DNA of 45,768 nt from a virus, in the IMG/VR virus record IMGVR_UViG_3300032770_000037, positions 1-45,768 of that record; one strand, 5' to 3'. The stretch's first letter is position 1, and each line of letters begins with the position of its first letter. Positions 8,429-17,109 of the stretch are shown here, one piece after another. The notes below the pieces were generated by a model that saw only the letters and a program-made list of their open reading frames with translations, was not told the origin of the DNA and did not search any database. A program made the translations under genes and the position numbers.

Positions 8429-8429
8429 A

Positions 8430-8702
8430 ATGCCAAACAATCCGTATGCTGGTCTCTCGCTGGTAGAGCTCAACAAGATCCGCGCTCATTGCCTGGCGAT
8501 CCTGACAGGGGAAAATTTTCAACAAAGCGGCGGCCAGGGCTCGAACTTTACCCGGTTCCGGTGGACGCCCGATGAAGCCCGCCAGAATCTCGCGATGGTC
8601 AACGAACAGATCCTCGCCTTGAATGGAACAGTGAGCACCGATCGCACCGTCTTTCGCAGTAGCGATGCCGACATGCAGGTTTCAAAACCGCCAACGGTAT
8701 GA
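8430..8702 (+). CDS. Small head-joining-like protein (gpW position)
   Basis: 90 aa, placed between packaging genes and portal exactly where lambda-type phages keep the small head completion protein gpW. The sequence is consistent with a small helical protein: LVELNKIRAHCLAIL, then a Gly/Ser loop and a second helix EARQNLAMVNEQILALNG. The gpW assignment is by position and size, not by a motif I can prove. It overlaps the portal gene by ATGA. Confidence 0.6.
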   Translation: MPNNPYAGLSLVELNKIRAHCLAILTGENFQQSGGQGSNFTRFRWTPDEARQNLAMVNEQILALNGTVSTDRTVFRSSDADMQVSKPPTV

Positions 8703-10402
8703 GAAAGTCGCGATCCCAAATTGCCTTTGAAGAATGCCTGAAGGCGTTGCCCGTGCCGGCCGCTGACGGACGCAAGATGGATGTCGGTTTCGGAAGTTTC
8801 GGCGGTAATTGGACTGGCGCCGGCTCCGGGCTATTTGAGGCAACAGCGCTCACGCCGCAGCAACGCGGCCGGTCGATGGTCGTACAGGACACGATGCGGT
8901 CGGTCGATCTCATCACCTGGCGCCGACTCTTGGCCTATTCCCGGCAGCTTTTCACCAACTATGGCGAAATCCGCGGGCCGCTCATGGAACGGACACTTCT
9001 GGCCAATTCGGGAATCTGGATTCCCCGGTGTATCTCAACGCGGACACCGCGCAAGGTATGCGATCAGTATGAAGAATTTTTGTGGCAATGGTTCGTGAAC
9101 TGCGACGTCCGCGGTCATCCCTACGACTTTTGGACGGATATGCTGCTGGCGCAGATTTCGCTCGACCGCGACGGCGAACCACCCTTCCTCAAGACTCGGG
9201 ATGCAGATGGTAATCCGCGACTGCAATGGATTGCCAATCACCGGATCTACGCGCCAACGGGCGTGTGGTGGGTACCGGATGGGCCGTACAAGGGAATGCG
9301 GTTTAATAACGGCGTGATCTACAACGAGCAGAGCCGGCCCGTAGCATACCGGGTGCTTCGGCCAAGCATCCAATTTGCGCAGTCCAGCGAATACGATGAT
9401 ATCGCCTCGAACTTTCTCTACGTTACCTACAATCCCGATTGGTGCGATTCGGGACGCGGCACATCTGCCATCGGCCATGCCCTGCGACGTTCGTTCATGA
9501 TTGGCGAGCTCTACGAATCCGAACTCAAATCGATTCTGGCGGCAAGCAAGACCGCTCTCATCGAGTACAATGACACGGGCAAACGCGATCTGACCGCTAA
9601 TTGGATCCACGGCGGCAACAAAGACGGGGAGACATTCGAGAATTTCCAGGGCGACCCGATTTATTTCGAGGACATCGACGACGGAACTATCCGGTATTTC
9701 CGGGCGAACTCCGGCAATAAACTGGAGATGCCGGCCAGCCAACGACCGCATCCCAATATGCCCGAATTCGTCGAGGTTCTTTTGCGCGGTATCTATCAGG
9801 GGTTGCCATGGCCCTATTCATTCTCGCGTTCGACCAAGGAACTCGGCGGCGCAGATCTTCGAGTCGTTGTCGATGAAGTGAATCTGATCGTGTCCCGGCT
9901 CTACGCGCGTCTCTTTCGGATTGCGCATCACGCGTGCACGTATGCGCTGGCAACGGAGATCGACCGCAAGAATCTTCCACCGGGCGAATTCTGGCTCCTG
10001 GAATTTTCGACTCCGCCAAAGTTGACGGCCGACCGCTGGCGCCAGTATCAAGAAGACCGGGAAAATTACATGCTTGGTCATGATACGTTACTCTCAATCG
10101 CCGCCGCGCGAGGGACGCACCCGGACAAGATTCGCCAACAACGCGATCTTGAGATGGATGATCTGTTCAGACGCACGGAGAAACTGGCAGCCGCCCACCG
10201 GCAACGGATGCAGAGCATCGGCCTTGAAGAACACGCGATGACGTTTCGCGAGGTTCTGGAATACTACGAGCAGCGCACAGCCAATCCCGCAGTCCAGAAG
10301 ATCGCCGAAGCGAAAGAAACGGGCGAACCGGAAAAGCCGGAGTCGAATGGCAATGGGAGTGACGAAATGGAGTTTATTCACTTGGGGGTGTCCAGACAAT
10401 GA
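8699..10402 (+). CDS. Portal protein, lambda GpB family
   Basis: Forms the dodecameric ring at one head vertex through which DNA enters and leaves. 567 aa, in the normal range. Family hallmarks include RSMVVQDTMRSVDLITW near residue 60, ARQL-type helix (AYSRQLFTNY), PRC/SGIWIPRC, FSRSTKELGGADLR near 375-390 (the 'YSS..R.' equivalent in GpB portals), and a helical C-terminal clip-to-crown tail ending in an acidic, Gly/Asn-rich stretch. It is flanked by the gpW-like gene and the S49-like protease, with ATGA overlaps on both sides. Confidence 0.92.
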   Translation: MRKSRSQIAFEECLKALPVPAADGRKMDVGFGSFGGNWTGAGSGLFEATALTPQQRGRSMVVQDTMRSVDLITWRRLLAYSRQLFTNYGEIRGPLMERTLLANSGIWIPRCISTRTPRKVCDQYEEFLWQWFVNCDVRGHPYDFWTDMLLAQISLDRDGEPPFLKTRDADGNPRLQWIANHRIYAPTGVWWVPDGPYKGMRFNNGVIYNEQSRPVAYRVLRPSIQFAQSSEYDDIASNFLYVTYNPDWCDSGRGTSAIGHALRRSFMIGELYESELKSILAASKTALIEYNDTGKRDLTANWIHGGNKDGETFENFQGDPIYFEDIDDGTIRYFRANSGNKLEMPASQRPHPNMPEFVEVLLRGIYQGLPWPYSFSRSTKELGGADLRVVVDEVNLIVSRLYARLFRIAHHACTYALATEIDRKNLPPGEFWLLEFSTPPKLTADRWRQYQEDRENYMLGHDTLLSIAAARGTHPDKIRQQRDLEMDDLFRRTEKLAAAHRQRMQSIGLEEHAMTFREVLEYYEQRTANPAVQKIAEAKETGEPEKPESNGNGSDEMEFIHLGVSRQ

Positions 10403-11283
10403 GACTTGAACGGATCATGCGGGCAGTTTACGACGAACCGTGGTTGATTCTTCCCCGGTCTCACGGCAACATCCGCAAGCTGCTAGAGCTAAAACTGAAA
10501 CTGGACCCAACCGAATTTGTGATGCGGGACCGGGAAGGCGAAGGAATCTCGGGAAGCAAGGTCGAGCTTCCGTCAATGGTCATCGACGAAGGCGTGGCCT
10601 TTATCCCGTTTGGCGGCGTATTGATCAAAGGCGCTTCTGCGTTGGAAAAGGGCAGCGGAGCTCTCGCGCATGAGGACGTCATGGCCGACATCGAGGAAGC
10701 GCTCGATGATCCAGAGGTCGAAGCGATGTTCTTCGACACCGACAGCCCCGGCGGGATGGCCATGGGAACGCCCGAGTTGGCAGAGATGATCGCTGACGCG
10801 GCCCAACGAAAACCATCACTCTGTTGGGTTGAAGGTCTCTGCGCATCAGCAGCATATTTTTCGCTGAGCGGTTGCTCGCTTCTTTATGGGGCAAAATCCT
10901 GCGAGGTTGGCGGTGTGGAATGTTACATGGCGTGGATCGACAGCCGCGGCTGGTTTGAGAATAACGGTCTGCGGGTAGAGATCATCAAGCCCGAAGAATC
11001 GACTTACGCGGGAGCCGGCTATCCGGGAACCAAGCTGAGTGCCGAACAGCGGGATTACCTTCGCGAACAATGCGAATACCTGCTCAAGATGTACGTCGCG
11101 CACCTTGGCGAAGTTCGGCCTGATATCGAAGAAGAATCGATGCGCGGTCAGACGTTCATTGGCGAGGAAGGAGTCGATGCCGGATTTCTCGATGCCGTCG
11201 CGACGAAGGCCGAAGCCTTGAATGAATTGCGCACGCTGGCCGATCTACCTGATCTCGGTTACAGCAAACACGCCCAGGTATGA
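10399..11283 (+). CDS. Prohead protease, S49/SppA-like (lambda gpC type)
   Basis: Protease that would process scaffold and portal during head maturation. 294 aa. The ClpP/SppA core is visible: FFDTDSPGG (111-119) forms the oxyanion/strand region and the nucleophile is Ser150 in CASAAYFSLS. The lysine that completes the Ser-Lys dyad in gpC-type enzymes is expected after the AGA(H)K motif; here the segment reads TYAGAGYPGTK (202-212), so Lys is missing at the usual place and only Lys212 is nearby. It overlaps portal and the next small gene by ATGA. Confidence 0.88.
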   Translation: MRLERIMRAVYDEPWLILPRSHGNIRKLLELKLKLDPTEFVMRDREGEGISGSKVELPSMVIDEGVAFIPFGGVLIKGASALEKGSGALAHEDVMADIEEALDDPEVEAMFFDTDSPGGMAMGTPELAEMIADAAQRKPSLCWVEGLCASAAYFSLSGCSLLYGAKSCEVGGVECYMAWIDSRGWFENNGLRVEIIKPEESTYAGAGYPGTKLSAEQRDYLREQCEYLLKMYVAHLGEVRPDIEEESMRGQTFIGEEGVDAGFLDAVATKAEALNELRTLADLPDLGYSKHAQV

Positions 11284-11492
11284 CCATCAAACTCATCGAC
11301 GGTTCCAGCGCCGATCTTTCGGGCAACGAGCCCATCGGCATTGCCAGCTACCCGGAAGGCGAAGAAGTGGTTGAAGAACATTTCATGCACTATTTCGTTT
11401 CCGTATCCGCAACATGGAAAGAGATCAGTCTTGCCGTATTCAATCAACTTTTGGCTTCAGGTCATCCCGCGCAAAACATCATCGCCAGTTGA
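11280..11492 (+). CDS. Small hypothetical head-module protein, 70 aa
   Basis: It starts in an ATGA overlap with the protease stop. It is acidic in the middle (EGEEVVEEHF) with no signal or membrane segment. It lies between protease and scaffold-like gene. No family recognised. Confidence 0.65.
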   Translation: MTIKLIDGSSADLSGNEPIGIASYPEGEEVVEEHFMHYFVSVSATWKEISLAVFNQLLASGHPAQNIIAS

Positions 11493-11510
11493 CACAATCG
11501 ACTTGGCGTT

Positions 11511-12032
11511 ATGGCAGCAGACAAACCGCTTTCGCCGATGCAACGGCTCAAGGCACTGGAGGCCGAGAATGAAACCCTGAAGGCCCAAAACGCCGAGCTC
11601 ACCCAGAAACTGGCCGAAGCCGATGATGACGATGATGCCGGCGGCAAGTCTCCCAAGATGCGGCCTGCGTGCGGCGATTGCGGCACACCGTTGAGTTGCC
11701 CTTCCTGCGATGCCGAGACAAAAGCACTCAAGCAGAAGGTCGCCGAGCTCACCAAGGAACGCGATACCGCCGTAGCGGAAAAGGTAGCCGTGGAAACAAA
11801 ACTCGCGCTCGCCGAATCAACTCTCACGACCGAGAGGGAAGCGGCTGAAAAGGCAAAAATGGATTTCGACAAGAAGGTTGAAGAAAAAGCCGCAGCAATC
11901 GTCGCCGCCAACAATCACGAAGCTCTTCCCACTGCGGCCGCCCAGAAAACCGGCGAGGACAAGCCGGCGAAATCTGGTCTGAAAGGCGAAGCCCGGATCG
12001 CCGCTGCCATCAAAGCTGATCTTTCGAGGTAA
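11511..12032 (+). CDS. Scaffold-like coiled-coil protein with zinc motif
   Basis: 173 aa, directly before the major capsid gene, the standard scaffold position. Residues 10-36 and 68-128 are strong heptad coiled coils rich in Ala, Glu and Lys. Between them, after a D/E run, are CGDCGT and CPSC (about 54-66), a likely zinc-binding pair that is unusual for a scaffold. The C-terminal end is Lys/Ala-rich helical, as in the capsid-binding tails of scaffolds. The scaffold role is inferred from position and architecture. Confidence 0.7.
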   Translation: MAADKPLSPMQRLKALEAENETLKAQNAELTQKLAEADDDDDAGGKSPKMRPACGDCGTPLSCPSCDAETKALKQKVAELTKERDTAVAEKVAVETKLALAESTLTTEREAAEKAKMDFDKKVEEKAAAIVAANNHEALPTAAAQKTGEDKPAKSGLKGEARIAAAIKADLSR

Positions 12033-12037
12033 CTGCA

Positions 12038-13054
12038 ATGGCTGACAAACAATTCCTTACCCTGCTCGACCTGACGGCAACCGAAGGTGGCGATACCGCG
12101 ATTGGAGTCGTCGAGATCATCCAGACGTTCGCGCCCGAATTCGAGATGATTTCCGGCCGGCCGATCAATGGAATCACCTATGAAGTCACTCGCCGGCGCG
12201 ACCTGCCCGGCGGCAATTCGTTCCGCAAGGTTAACGAACCCGTTCTGACGACCGCGAGCAAGTTCGAGAAGATCCTCGGCGAATGCTTCCATCTGTCGCG
12301 TCCGATGCAGATCGACGAAGCATTGGTGACGGCGCAACAGGCGCAATACGGCGGTACGGTCGAAGATTTCCTCTCGTCCGAAGTCAAAGCCCAGCTTCGC
12401 AAGATCGCAATCAATCTCGGTCGCCAGTTTTATTATGGCAAAACGGTTGATGCGGGCGGCTACGATGGACTCGTCGATTTCGTCGATGATGGCGTCCAGA
12501 TGTGCATCGACGCGGGCGGGACTGTGGATGGCACGCTTTCCAGTGCATGGCTGGTCGTGAATGAACCTCAAGGCGTCCATTTCACTTTCGGCGGCGGCAA
12601 AGGTGTTCAGGCCGGCACATGGATGAAACAGCAGGTCCAGAAGTTCCTGGCGGATGGGAAGACCCTTGGGACGTTGCCCGCCTATGTAAACAACCTGTTC
12701 GCGTGGCTCGGGCTCGCCAATAATGCGCCCGTCACCCGGTCGAACAAGACCGATCTCTTGTCCTGCGTGCGCATCGCCAATCTCGATGCCGCAACGCATT
12801 GTCTGACCGATTCGCTCGTTGCCGATGCCCTCGCCTTGTTCCCCATCGGGCTCAAGCCGACGCATCTGTTCTGCACCCGTGTTCAGCGTCGCAAGCTGCA
12901 ACAGAGCCGCACGCCGGTCTACGCCAGCGGCACCACGGCCATCACCGCGGCAACCCCGCTGCAATTCCCGCCGACGCCCACGGAATCCAACAATGTGCCG
13001 CTCACGGCTACCGATTCCATCGACGACACGGAAGACAAAGTTACGATTGCGTAA
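12038..13054 (+). CDS. Major capsid protein
   Basis: 338 aa, located after protease and scaffold, with a good spacing to the previous stop. The N-terminal part is typical of a phage capsid family with TLLDLTATEGGD, then VEIIQTFAPEFEMISGRPI and a conserved-looking YEVTRRRDLPGG-SFRKVNE stretch; the middle has QFYYGKTVDAGGYDGLVDF. I infer an HK97-type fold. The C-terminal end is Thr/Pro-rich (residues 295-338). Packaging, protease and scaffold context makes the call firm even though I cannot run a structural search. Confidence 0.85.
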   Translation: MADKQFLTLLDLTATEGGDTAIGVVEIIQTFAPEFEMISGRPINGITYEVTRRRDLPGGNSFRKVNEPVLTTASKFEKILGECFHLSRPMQIDEALVTAQQAQYGGTVEDFLSSEVKAQLRKIAINLGRQFYYGKTVDAGGYDGLVDFVDDGVQMCIDAGGTVDGTLSSAWLVVNEPQGVHFTFGGGKGVQAGTWMKQQVQKFLADGKTLGTLPAYVNNLFAWLGLANNAPVTRSNKTDLLSCVRIANLDAATHCLTDSLVADALALFPIGLKPTHLFCTRVQRRKLQQSRTPVYASGTTAITAATPLQFPPTPTESNNVPLTATDSIDDTEDKVTIA

Positions 13055-13063
13055 GAGGAAATT

Positions 13064-13471
13064 ATGAGCCAAACCCAGCGCCAAATCCGAGATCTGCAAC
13101 TGGAAGTCGTCACAGCGAATCCGGCGCAGAACAACAACAAGAATAGCGATTCGCTGGACTTGGTGTTGGCGGGCAACGTCAGCCGCGAATCGATGGAATT
13201 CGTGATCGAGATGGATGCCGTGGCGAATCTGGCGAACAGCCAAACGATCACTGCCACGATTCAGGACAGCGCGGATGATTCCAGTTATACCGCCGTGGCC
13301 GAATTGGAGCCCGTGGTTCAAACCGGAGGCGGTGGCGTTGGCGCCGCAGCCAAAGCAGCCCGATTTGCTTTGCCGTCCAGCATCCGCCGGTATGTCCGGG
13401 TGAATATCGCGTGCTCGGCGACCGCGGGCGATAATACCGCCAGCAACGTGACGTTCTACCTGGCGTTCTAG
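13064..13471 (+). CDS. Capsid decoration-like protein (Bbp16-like)
   Basis: 135 aa, a beta-rich protein right after the capsid gene with a GAGG-like site before ATG. The order LDLVLAGNVSRESMEFVIEMDA, then TITATIQDSADDSSYT, then RRYVRVNIACSAT...NVTFYLAF resembles the Bbp16 family of capsid cement proteins that cover head surfaces. That name is from memory of the pattern and needs a profile search. No signal peptide. Confidence 0.6.
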   Translation: MSQTQRQIRDLQLEVVTANPAQNNNKNSDSLDLVLAGNVSRESMEFVIEMDAVANLANSQTITATIQDSADDSSYTAVAELEPVVQTGGGGVGAAAKAARFALPSSIRRYVRVNIACSATAGDNTASNVTFYLAF

Positions 13472-13484
13472 ACCGGAGGATTGA

Positions 13485-14069
13485 ATGCGAAAGCTGCTTC
13501 TCCTGATTGTCGGGAGCCTAATTGGACTGCATTCCTACGCAGCATTGGAGATCACCAATGTTTCCTCATCGGCCACCGACACCTCGGCGACTTTCATCGT
13601 CAAAGTCGTGTCGACCAACGCGCAGAACCCGGACGTGATTTTGTATTTCGGCGTCGCCAATGGCGGCGAAGTTGCCGGCCGTTGGGGCGCCAGCATCGAT
13701 TTGGGAACGAATGCTCCCGACGCCGTCATCACAAACACGATCTATCGATTGCGACCGCAACAGGATTATTATTGGCATTCGGCCGCTCACGCTGAAACCA
13801 ATGTCTGGGCCAAGGGCGGCGTCCAGACCGTTCGAACGATTTTGGCGGCACCTCCCGCGTCGACAGTACTTCAAGAAAGCTTTTACGGAGCCGCGCCGAC
13901 CAGCCAGCCGCGTATTTCGAATCTGGCAGCTTGGGCCACTCTTACAAATCTGGCAACGGGCACGCCCAATGACACGAACTTAGTGACCCAGGTAAATGCT
14001 ATCTCCAACGCGATCAATAAGGTGAACGAACTCTTGCAAGCCCTGAAGAATCAGGGCCTGATCCGTTGA
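13485..14069 (+). CDS. Exported Fn3-like structural-module protein
   Basis: 194 aa with a Sec-type signal peptide (MRKLLLLIVGSLIGLHSYA, cut near residue 20), preceded by GGAGG. Residues 20-125 form a beta-sandwich-like domain of fibronectin-III style (TSATFIVKV, YRLRPQQDYYWHSAAH). Residues 150-194 are helical and may trimerise. A signal peptide inside the head-tail connector block is unexpected. The same type of domain returns twice in the large spike-like protein at 25664. Function unknown; perhaps a surface adhesin or exported decoy. Confidence 0.75.
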   Translation: MRKLLLLIVGSLIGLHSYAALEITNVSSSATDTSATFIVKVVSTNAQNPDVILYFGVANGGEVAGRWGASIDLGTNAPDAVITNTIYRLRPQQDYYWHSAAHAETNVWAKGGVQTVRTILAAPPASTVLQESFYGAAPTSQPRISNLAAWATLTNLATGTPNDTNLVTQVNAISNAINKVNELLQALKNQGLIR

Positions 14070-14086
14070 CTCCCGCCGCTTGCGGG

Positions 14087-14401
14087 ATGAGTTTCCAATC
14101 CGAAATCGCCGCCGGCTTCGCCGATGCCCAATCTGTATTCGGTGGCATCACGGCATCCTGGGGAAGTCGCCTCGCCATCCCGATCATTCCCGGCGACGTT
14201 GCCACGATGTTGACATTGATCGAAGGCGGTTTTCTCGAACAGTTTTCATTCGGTTTCACGGCGCTCGAAACCGACCTGCCTACTGATGCCGGAGTTGGAC
14301 AGAAATTGACCGTCGCTGGCCGGCAATACCGCGTCATCAAGATCACGCCCGGACTCACCAGTCCCGAAGTATTGGTCTATTGCGGTGAGGTCAATCAGTG
14401 A
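14087..14401 (+). CDS. Head-tail connector-like protein
   Basis: 104 aa from ATG at 14087. A TTG at 14066 would instead overlap the previous stop by TTGA and add seven residues; this genome uses TTGA elsewhere, so either start is possible. The sequence is beta-rich with GQKLTVAGRQYRVIKI and resembles small head-tail joining (stopper-type) proteins in position and size. It overlaps the next gene by GTGA. Confidence 0.65.
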   Translation: MSFQSEIAAGFADAQSVFGGITASWGSRLAIPIIPGDVATMLTLIEGGFLEQFSFGFTALETDLPTDAGVGQKLTVAGRQYRVIKITPGLTSPEVLVYCGEVNQ

Positions 14402-15090
14402 AGGCGAATCTCGCGATCGATCCTGCCAGTTTACGGGCGCTCGAATCAACCATGCAACGGTATGCCCGCGAGATGAACCGAAGTGCCGAATACACCGTCA
14501 ATCGCACATTGCAGAATATCGCTGGTTGGGCGGCACATGAAACGATCAAGGCCGATAGGGAGCGATTGGCTGCCGAACTTGGCGCCCCTGCATCGAGCAC
14601 AGGGAGCGGCGGCGCGCGGGCGATCCGCCGGCCAGCCATCCAGCCTACAACGGTCGCCAAGGCGCGTTACGCGGCCAATCTGAGGCGCAAGGGCCTCCCG
14701 ATCCCACCCGAGCCGATGTTTACTCAGAAAGTGCGAGCCATGGTCGCGGCCATCCTCCGCAGCGTGGCTTTTATGAAAGCTGGTTGGCTACCAGCATTCC
14801 GCGCATTGAAGGCACGTCAAGCGGAGCTCGCATTTAGCGAAACCGCAGCATTCGGCGGCCGGTGGGAACCAGGTTACGGCGACGTCAGCAGGGCGCGCGA
14901 GACCGGACCCGGCTGGGAAGGCGAGATCGCCAACCAAAGCGTGAATCGCATGGATCCCGGTAGCTGGCCTGCATTGGAACGGTACGCAGGATCCGGATTG
15001 GATCGCGCGGTGCGCCTCAAGATTCGCGACATGGAAGACTTTCTGGACCGGGAAGCCGAAAAGAACGCGAGGCTTTTCAATGGGAGTTGA
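14398..15090 (+). CDS. Tail completion / head-tail joining protein
   Basis: 230 aa starting at GTG in a GTGA overlap. Helical N-terminus (LRALESTMQRYAREMNRS), then a basic middle and a Trp/Gly-rich region (WEPGYGDVSRARETGPGWEGE). Between the connector-like gene and the tail terminator-like gene, the usual protein is of the HK97 gp10 type; I cannot confirm the family by motif. Overlaps the next gene by 11 bases. Confidence 0.6.
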   Translation: MKANLAIDPASLRALESTMQRYAREMNRSAEYTVNRTLQNIAGWAAHETIKADRERLAAELGAPASSTGSGGARAIRRPAIQPTTVAKARYAANLRRKGLPIPPEPMFTQKVRAMVAAILRSVAFMKAGWLPAFRALKARQAELAFSETAAFGGRWEPGYGDVSRARETGPGWEGEIANQSVNRMDPGSWPALERYAGSGLDRAVRLKIRDMEDFLDREAEKNARLFNGS

Positions 15091-15571
15091 AAATATCACT
15101 GGCTCACTCGAATGGAAGACCGAGGAATCTGCCCGGCTATGGCTGCTCAACAAGGTCGATGGGTTCGATAGCGAGACGCAAGTAATGTTCGATATCCGGC
15201 ATTTCGATGAAGACTACTCGACCGAGAACCCCGACGGGAGCGAGAAGATTCCAGCAGTCACGTTGCCCTGTCTGATCTTGCGGGCGACCCGGGTGAGACA
15301 GTTGACGCCCAAGGTGAACATGCACCTGATGCGCCTGGAGACCGATCTTTGGGCCAATGCGGATGACACGAGCGCAACGGAATTCCAGGCGATGGCGTTC
15401 GACCGCGAGGCCATCCTGCAAGCTGTCGGTTTGGCTCAGATTCTTTCCGCGGCAGTATCGGATTACGAGGTCACCGCGATTCAAAACTTTAACCTGAGCG
15501 ATAAACGAACGGTCCGCCGGCATTGGGCTCAACGATTCGACGTGCTGCTCTGGGCACAGCCCGGTAGTTGA
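15080..15571 (+). CDS. Tail terminator-like protein
   Basis: 163 aa. It occupies the position of the tail terminator that caps the tail tube, just before tail tube genes. The order of strands and helices (VTLPCLILRATRVRQL, LMRLETDLWANADD, FDREAILQAVGL) fits a small alpha/beta connector of that type. No motif proves it. It ends four bases into the possible TTG start of the following gene. Confidence 0.55.
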   Translation: MGVENITGSLEWKTEESARLWLLNKVDGFDSETQVMFDIRHFDEDYSTENPDGSEKIPAVTLPCLILRATRVRQLTPKVNMHLMRLETDLWANADDTSATEFQAMAFDREAILQAVGLAQILSAAVSDYEVTAIQNFNLSDKRTVRRHWAQRFDVLLWAQPGS

Positions 15572-15588
15572 CACAACAAACTTGGCAG

Positions 15589-16029
15589 ATGAAACGCACC
15601 CTGGCTTTTCTAGTGGTTCTCGCGGCGATTACCTTCGCGGGATGGGCGGCTAACCAAATCAGCATTGGCGTCAATTCCAGTTATACCGGCGGCAATGGCA
15701 TTACGGTTTCGGTAAGCAAACAGAACACCAGCCTGGTCGCCAACACCAATGTCTCAGTGATTTCGTTCACGGCCATCGGTACGACGGACATCGTGATCCA
15801 GGCGGCGGGAACTATCTCGGATTCGTACATTACCATCATCGACGACGATCCCACGAACGCGGCAAACATTCTCAAGTTCAGTAGCGGGAGCACGACCTAC
15901 TCAGGTTATGTCCGTCCACAGGAGGCAGCGGCTTTTCGTATCGTCGGGGGTGACGGCTTCCTGCATGTAACAACGACCGATACAACCCACACGGTTACCG
16001 GCACGCTATTCGTTCCACCCAGTCACTGA
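15589..16029 (+). CDS. Small exported beta protein
   Basis: 146 aa from ATG 15589; a TTG at 15568 overlaps the previous stop and would add seven residues before the signal peptide. Residues 1-22 are a Sec-type signal (MKRTLAFLVVLAAITFAGWA). The rest is Ser/Thr/Asn-rich and beta-like (SYTGGNGITVSVS, TTYSGYVRPQEAAAFRIVGGDGFLHV). The fold looks like a small phage surface or fibre-tip protein, but its leader peptide predicts export. No family recognised. Confidence 0.7.
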   Translation: MKRTLAFLVVLAAITFAGWAANQISIGVNSSYTGGNGITVSVSKQNTSLVANTNVSVISFTAIGTTDIVIQAAGTISDSYITIIDDDPTNAANILKFSSGSTTYSGYVRPQEAAAFRIVGGDGFLHVTTTDTTHTVTGTLFVPPSH

Positions 16030-16039
16030 GGAAAAACTC

Positions 16040-16402
16040 ATGCCAGCATCAGGTTCATCCGCAACTGTCAAAGGTCTCGCCGGGACGGTCTTCGGCTGCC
16101 AGGACGTGGCCAACATCGTCCTCTGGGAACTGAATGGCAGGCGCACCGGCAAACAGGCGGTTGCCAGTGATGAGCAGGGCATGGAAGTCAGTTTCGCGAT
16201 TTACGGCGGACGAATCGCCGAGTGCGACGGGCGCTATCTCTACACAGGCCAGGTACCGGGTACGGGCATCGGCACATCTCTCGGCGTTTCGGTCAACAAT
16301 CTTTCCACGGGCACGATGTACCTCGTCGAGTTCGGCCTCAAGCAGCAACATGAGAACTTCGTCGAGGGCGAATTCAAAGCGGTCGCATTAGACGGAGTGT
16401 AA
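16040..16402 (+). CDS. Major tail tube-like protein
   Basis: 120 aa, with GAGGAAAAACTC before ATG giving a strong start. Beta-rich: VANIVLWELNGRRTGKQAVASDEQG, MEVSFAIYGGRI and a long loop before TMYLVEFGLKQ. Located upstream of the tail assembly chaperones and tape measure, where the tail tube protein is normally encoded. A strong initiation site suits a highly made structural subunit. The call is by position and fold pattern. Confidence 0.55.
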   Translation: MPASGSSATVKGLAGTVFGCQDVANIVLWELNGRRTGKQAVASDEQGMEVSFAIYGGRIAECDGRYLYTGQVPGTGIGTSLGVSVNNLSTGTMYLVEFGLKQQHENFVEGEFKAVALDGV

Positions 16403-16404
16403 CC

Positions 16405-17109
16405 ATGCTATCTGAGATTCCCCCGAATAAACTTTCTGGTGCCATTCAGACCAATATCTTTCTGACCCGCGACATTCATGTAGCTGCCCTGCTCCGCGGC
16501 GTCTCCGGGATACTTCCCCATCACGAAGGCTTTGTTCGTGCCAACCGCGAAAATGGCAAACTGACCTACGAATTCTATTTCGAACCCGATCAACGGATCA
16601 ACGGCATCATCGGGCAATATTTTGGGCACGTCGACGGAAGCTGGCCCGCTCGCGTCCGGGATGATTTCCACAACCGCCAACGGCTGATCGACATCGCCAA
16701 GGGAAGCCCGGTCCAGAACTTGACGCGCGCCGGCGGCCGTCTGGTGCTCGAAACCAACGGCGCGGTGGCTGGACCGTGCCGCCGCATCGCCGCGAGGGTG
16801 GATCGGATGAATGTCAACGATCTCAATCTGGTCATCCTTCTGGTAGGTTCGCCCGATCTCAAATTCTCGCTGGAACTGAGCGATGTGGCTTGCGCGTTCT
16901 CCTTTCAAGCCAACGAGGAAACCAGACAGATCATCCTGGCTTATTCGAACTTCGAACGGTTTTGTGAGGGCAACGATACCCATCTGGCGCATCGGATAGC
17001 TGCGCTCAAATGGCGGCAGATGATCCGCCAGGAACTCGACAAGATTCCCATTCGTGATGTGGTGCGCCGGGACGGGAAAATTTATTGCATCACCAAAAGG
17101 AGGGTATGA
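16405..17109 (+). CDS. Tail-module protein of unknown role, 234 aa
   Basis: Two bases separate it from the tail tube-like gene, and it ends where the chaperone gene starts. The N-terminal half is mixed alpha/beta (FYFEPDQRINGIIGQYFGH); the C-terminal half has LVILLVGSPDLKFSLELSDVACAFSFQANEE and a basic end. No membrane segment or signal. In related layouts this slot can hold a second tube or a tube-associated protein. Not recognised. Confidence 0.65.
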   Translation: MLSEIPPNKLSGAIQTNIFLTRDIHVAALLRGVSGILPHHEGFVRANRENGKLTYEFYFEPDQRINGIIGQYFGHVDGSWPARVRDDFHNRQRLIDIAKGSPVQNLTRAGGRLVLETNGAVAGPCRRIAARVDRMNVNDLNLVILLVGSPDLKFSLELSDVACAFSFQANEETRQIILAYSNFERFCEGNDTHLAHRIAALKWRQMIRQELDKIPIRDVVRRDGKIYCITKRRV

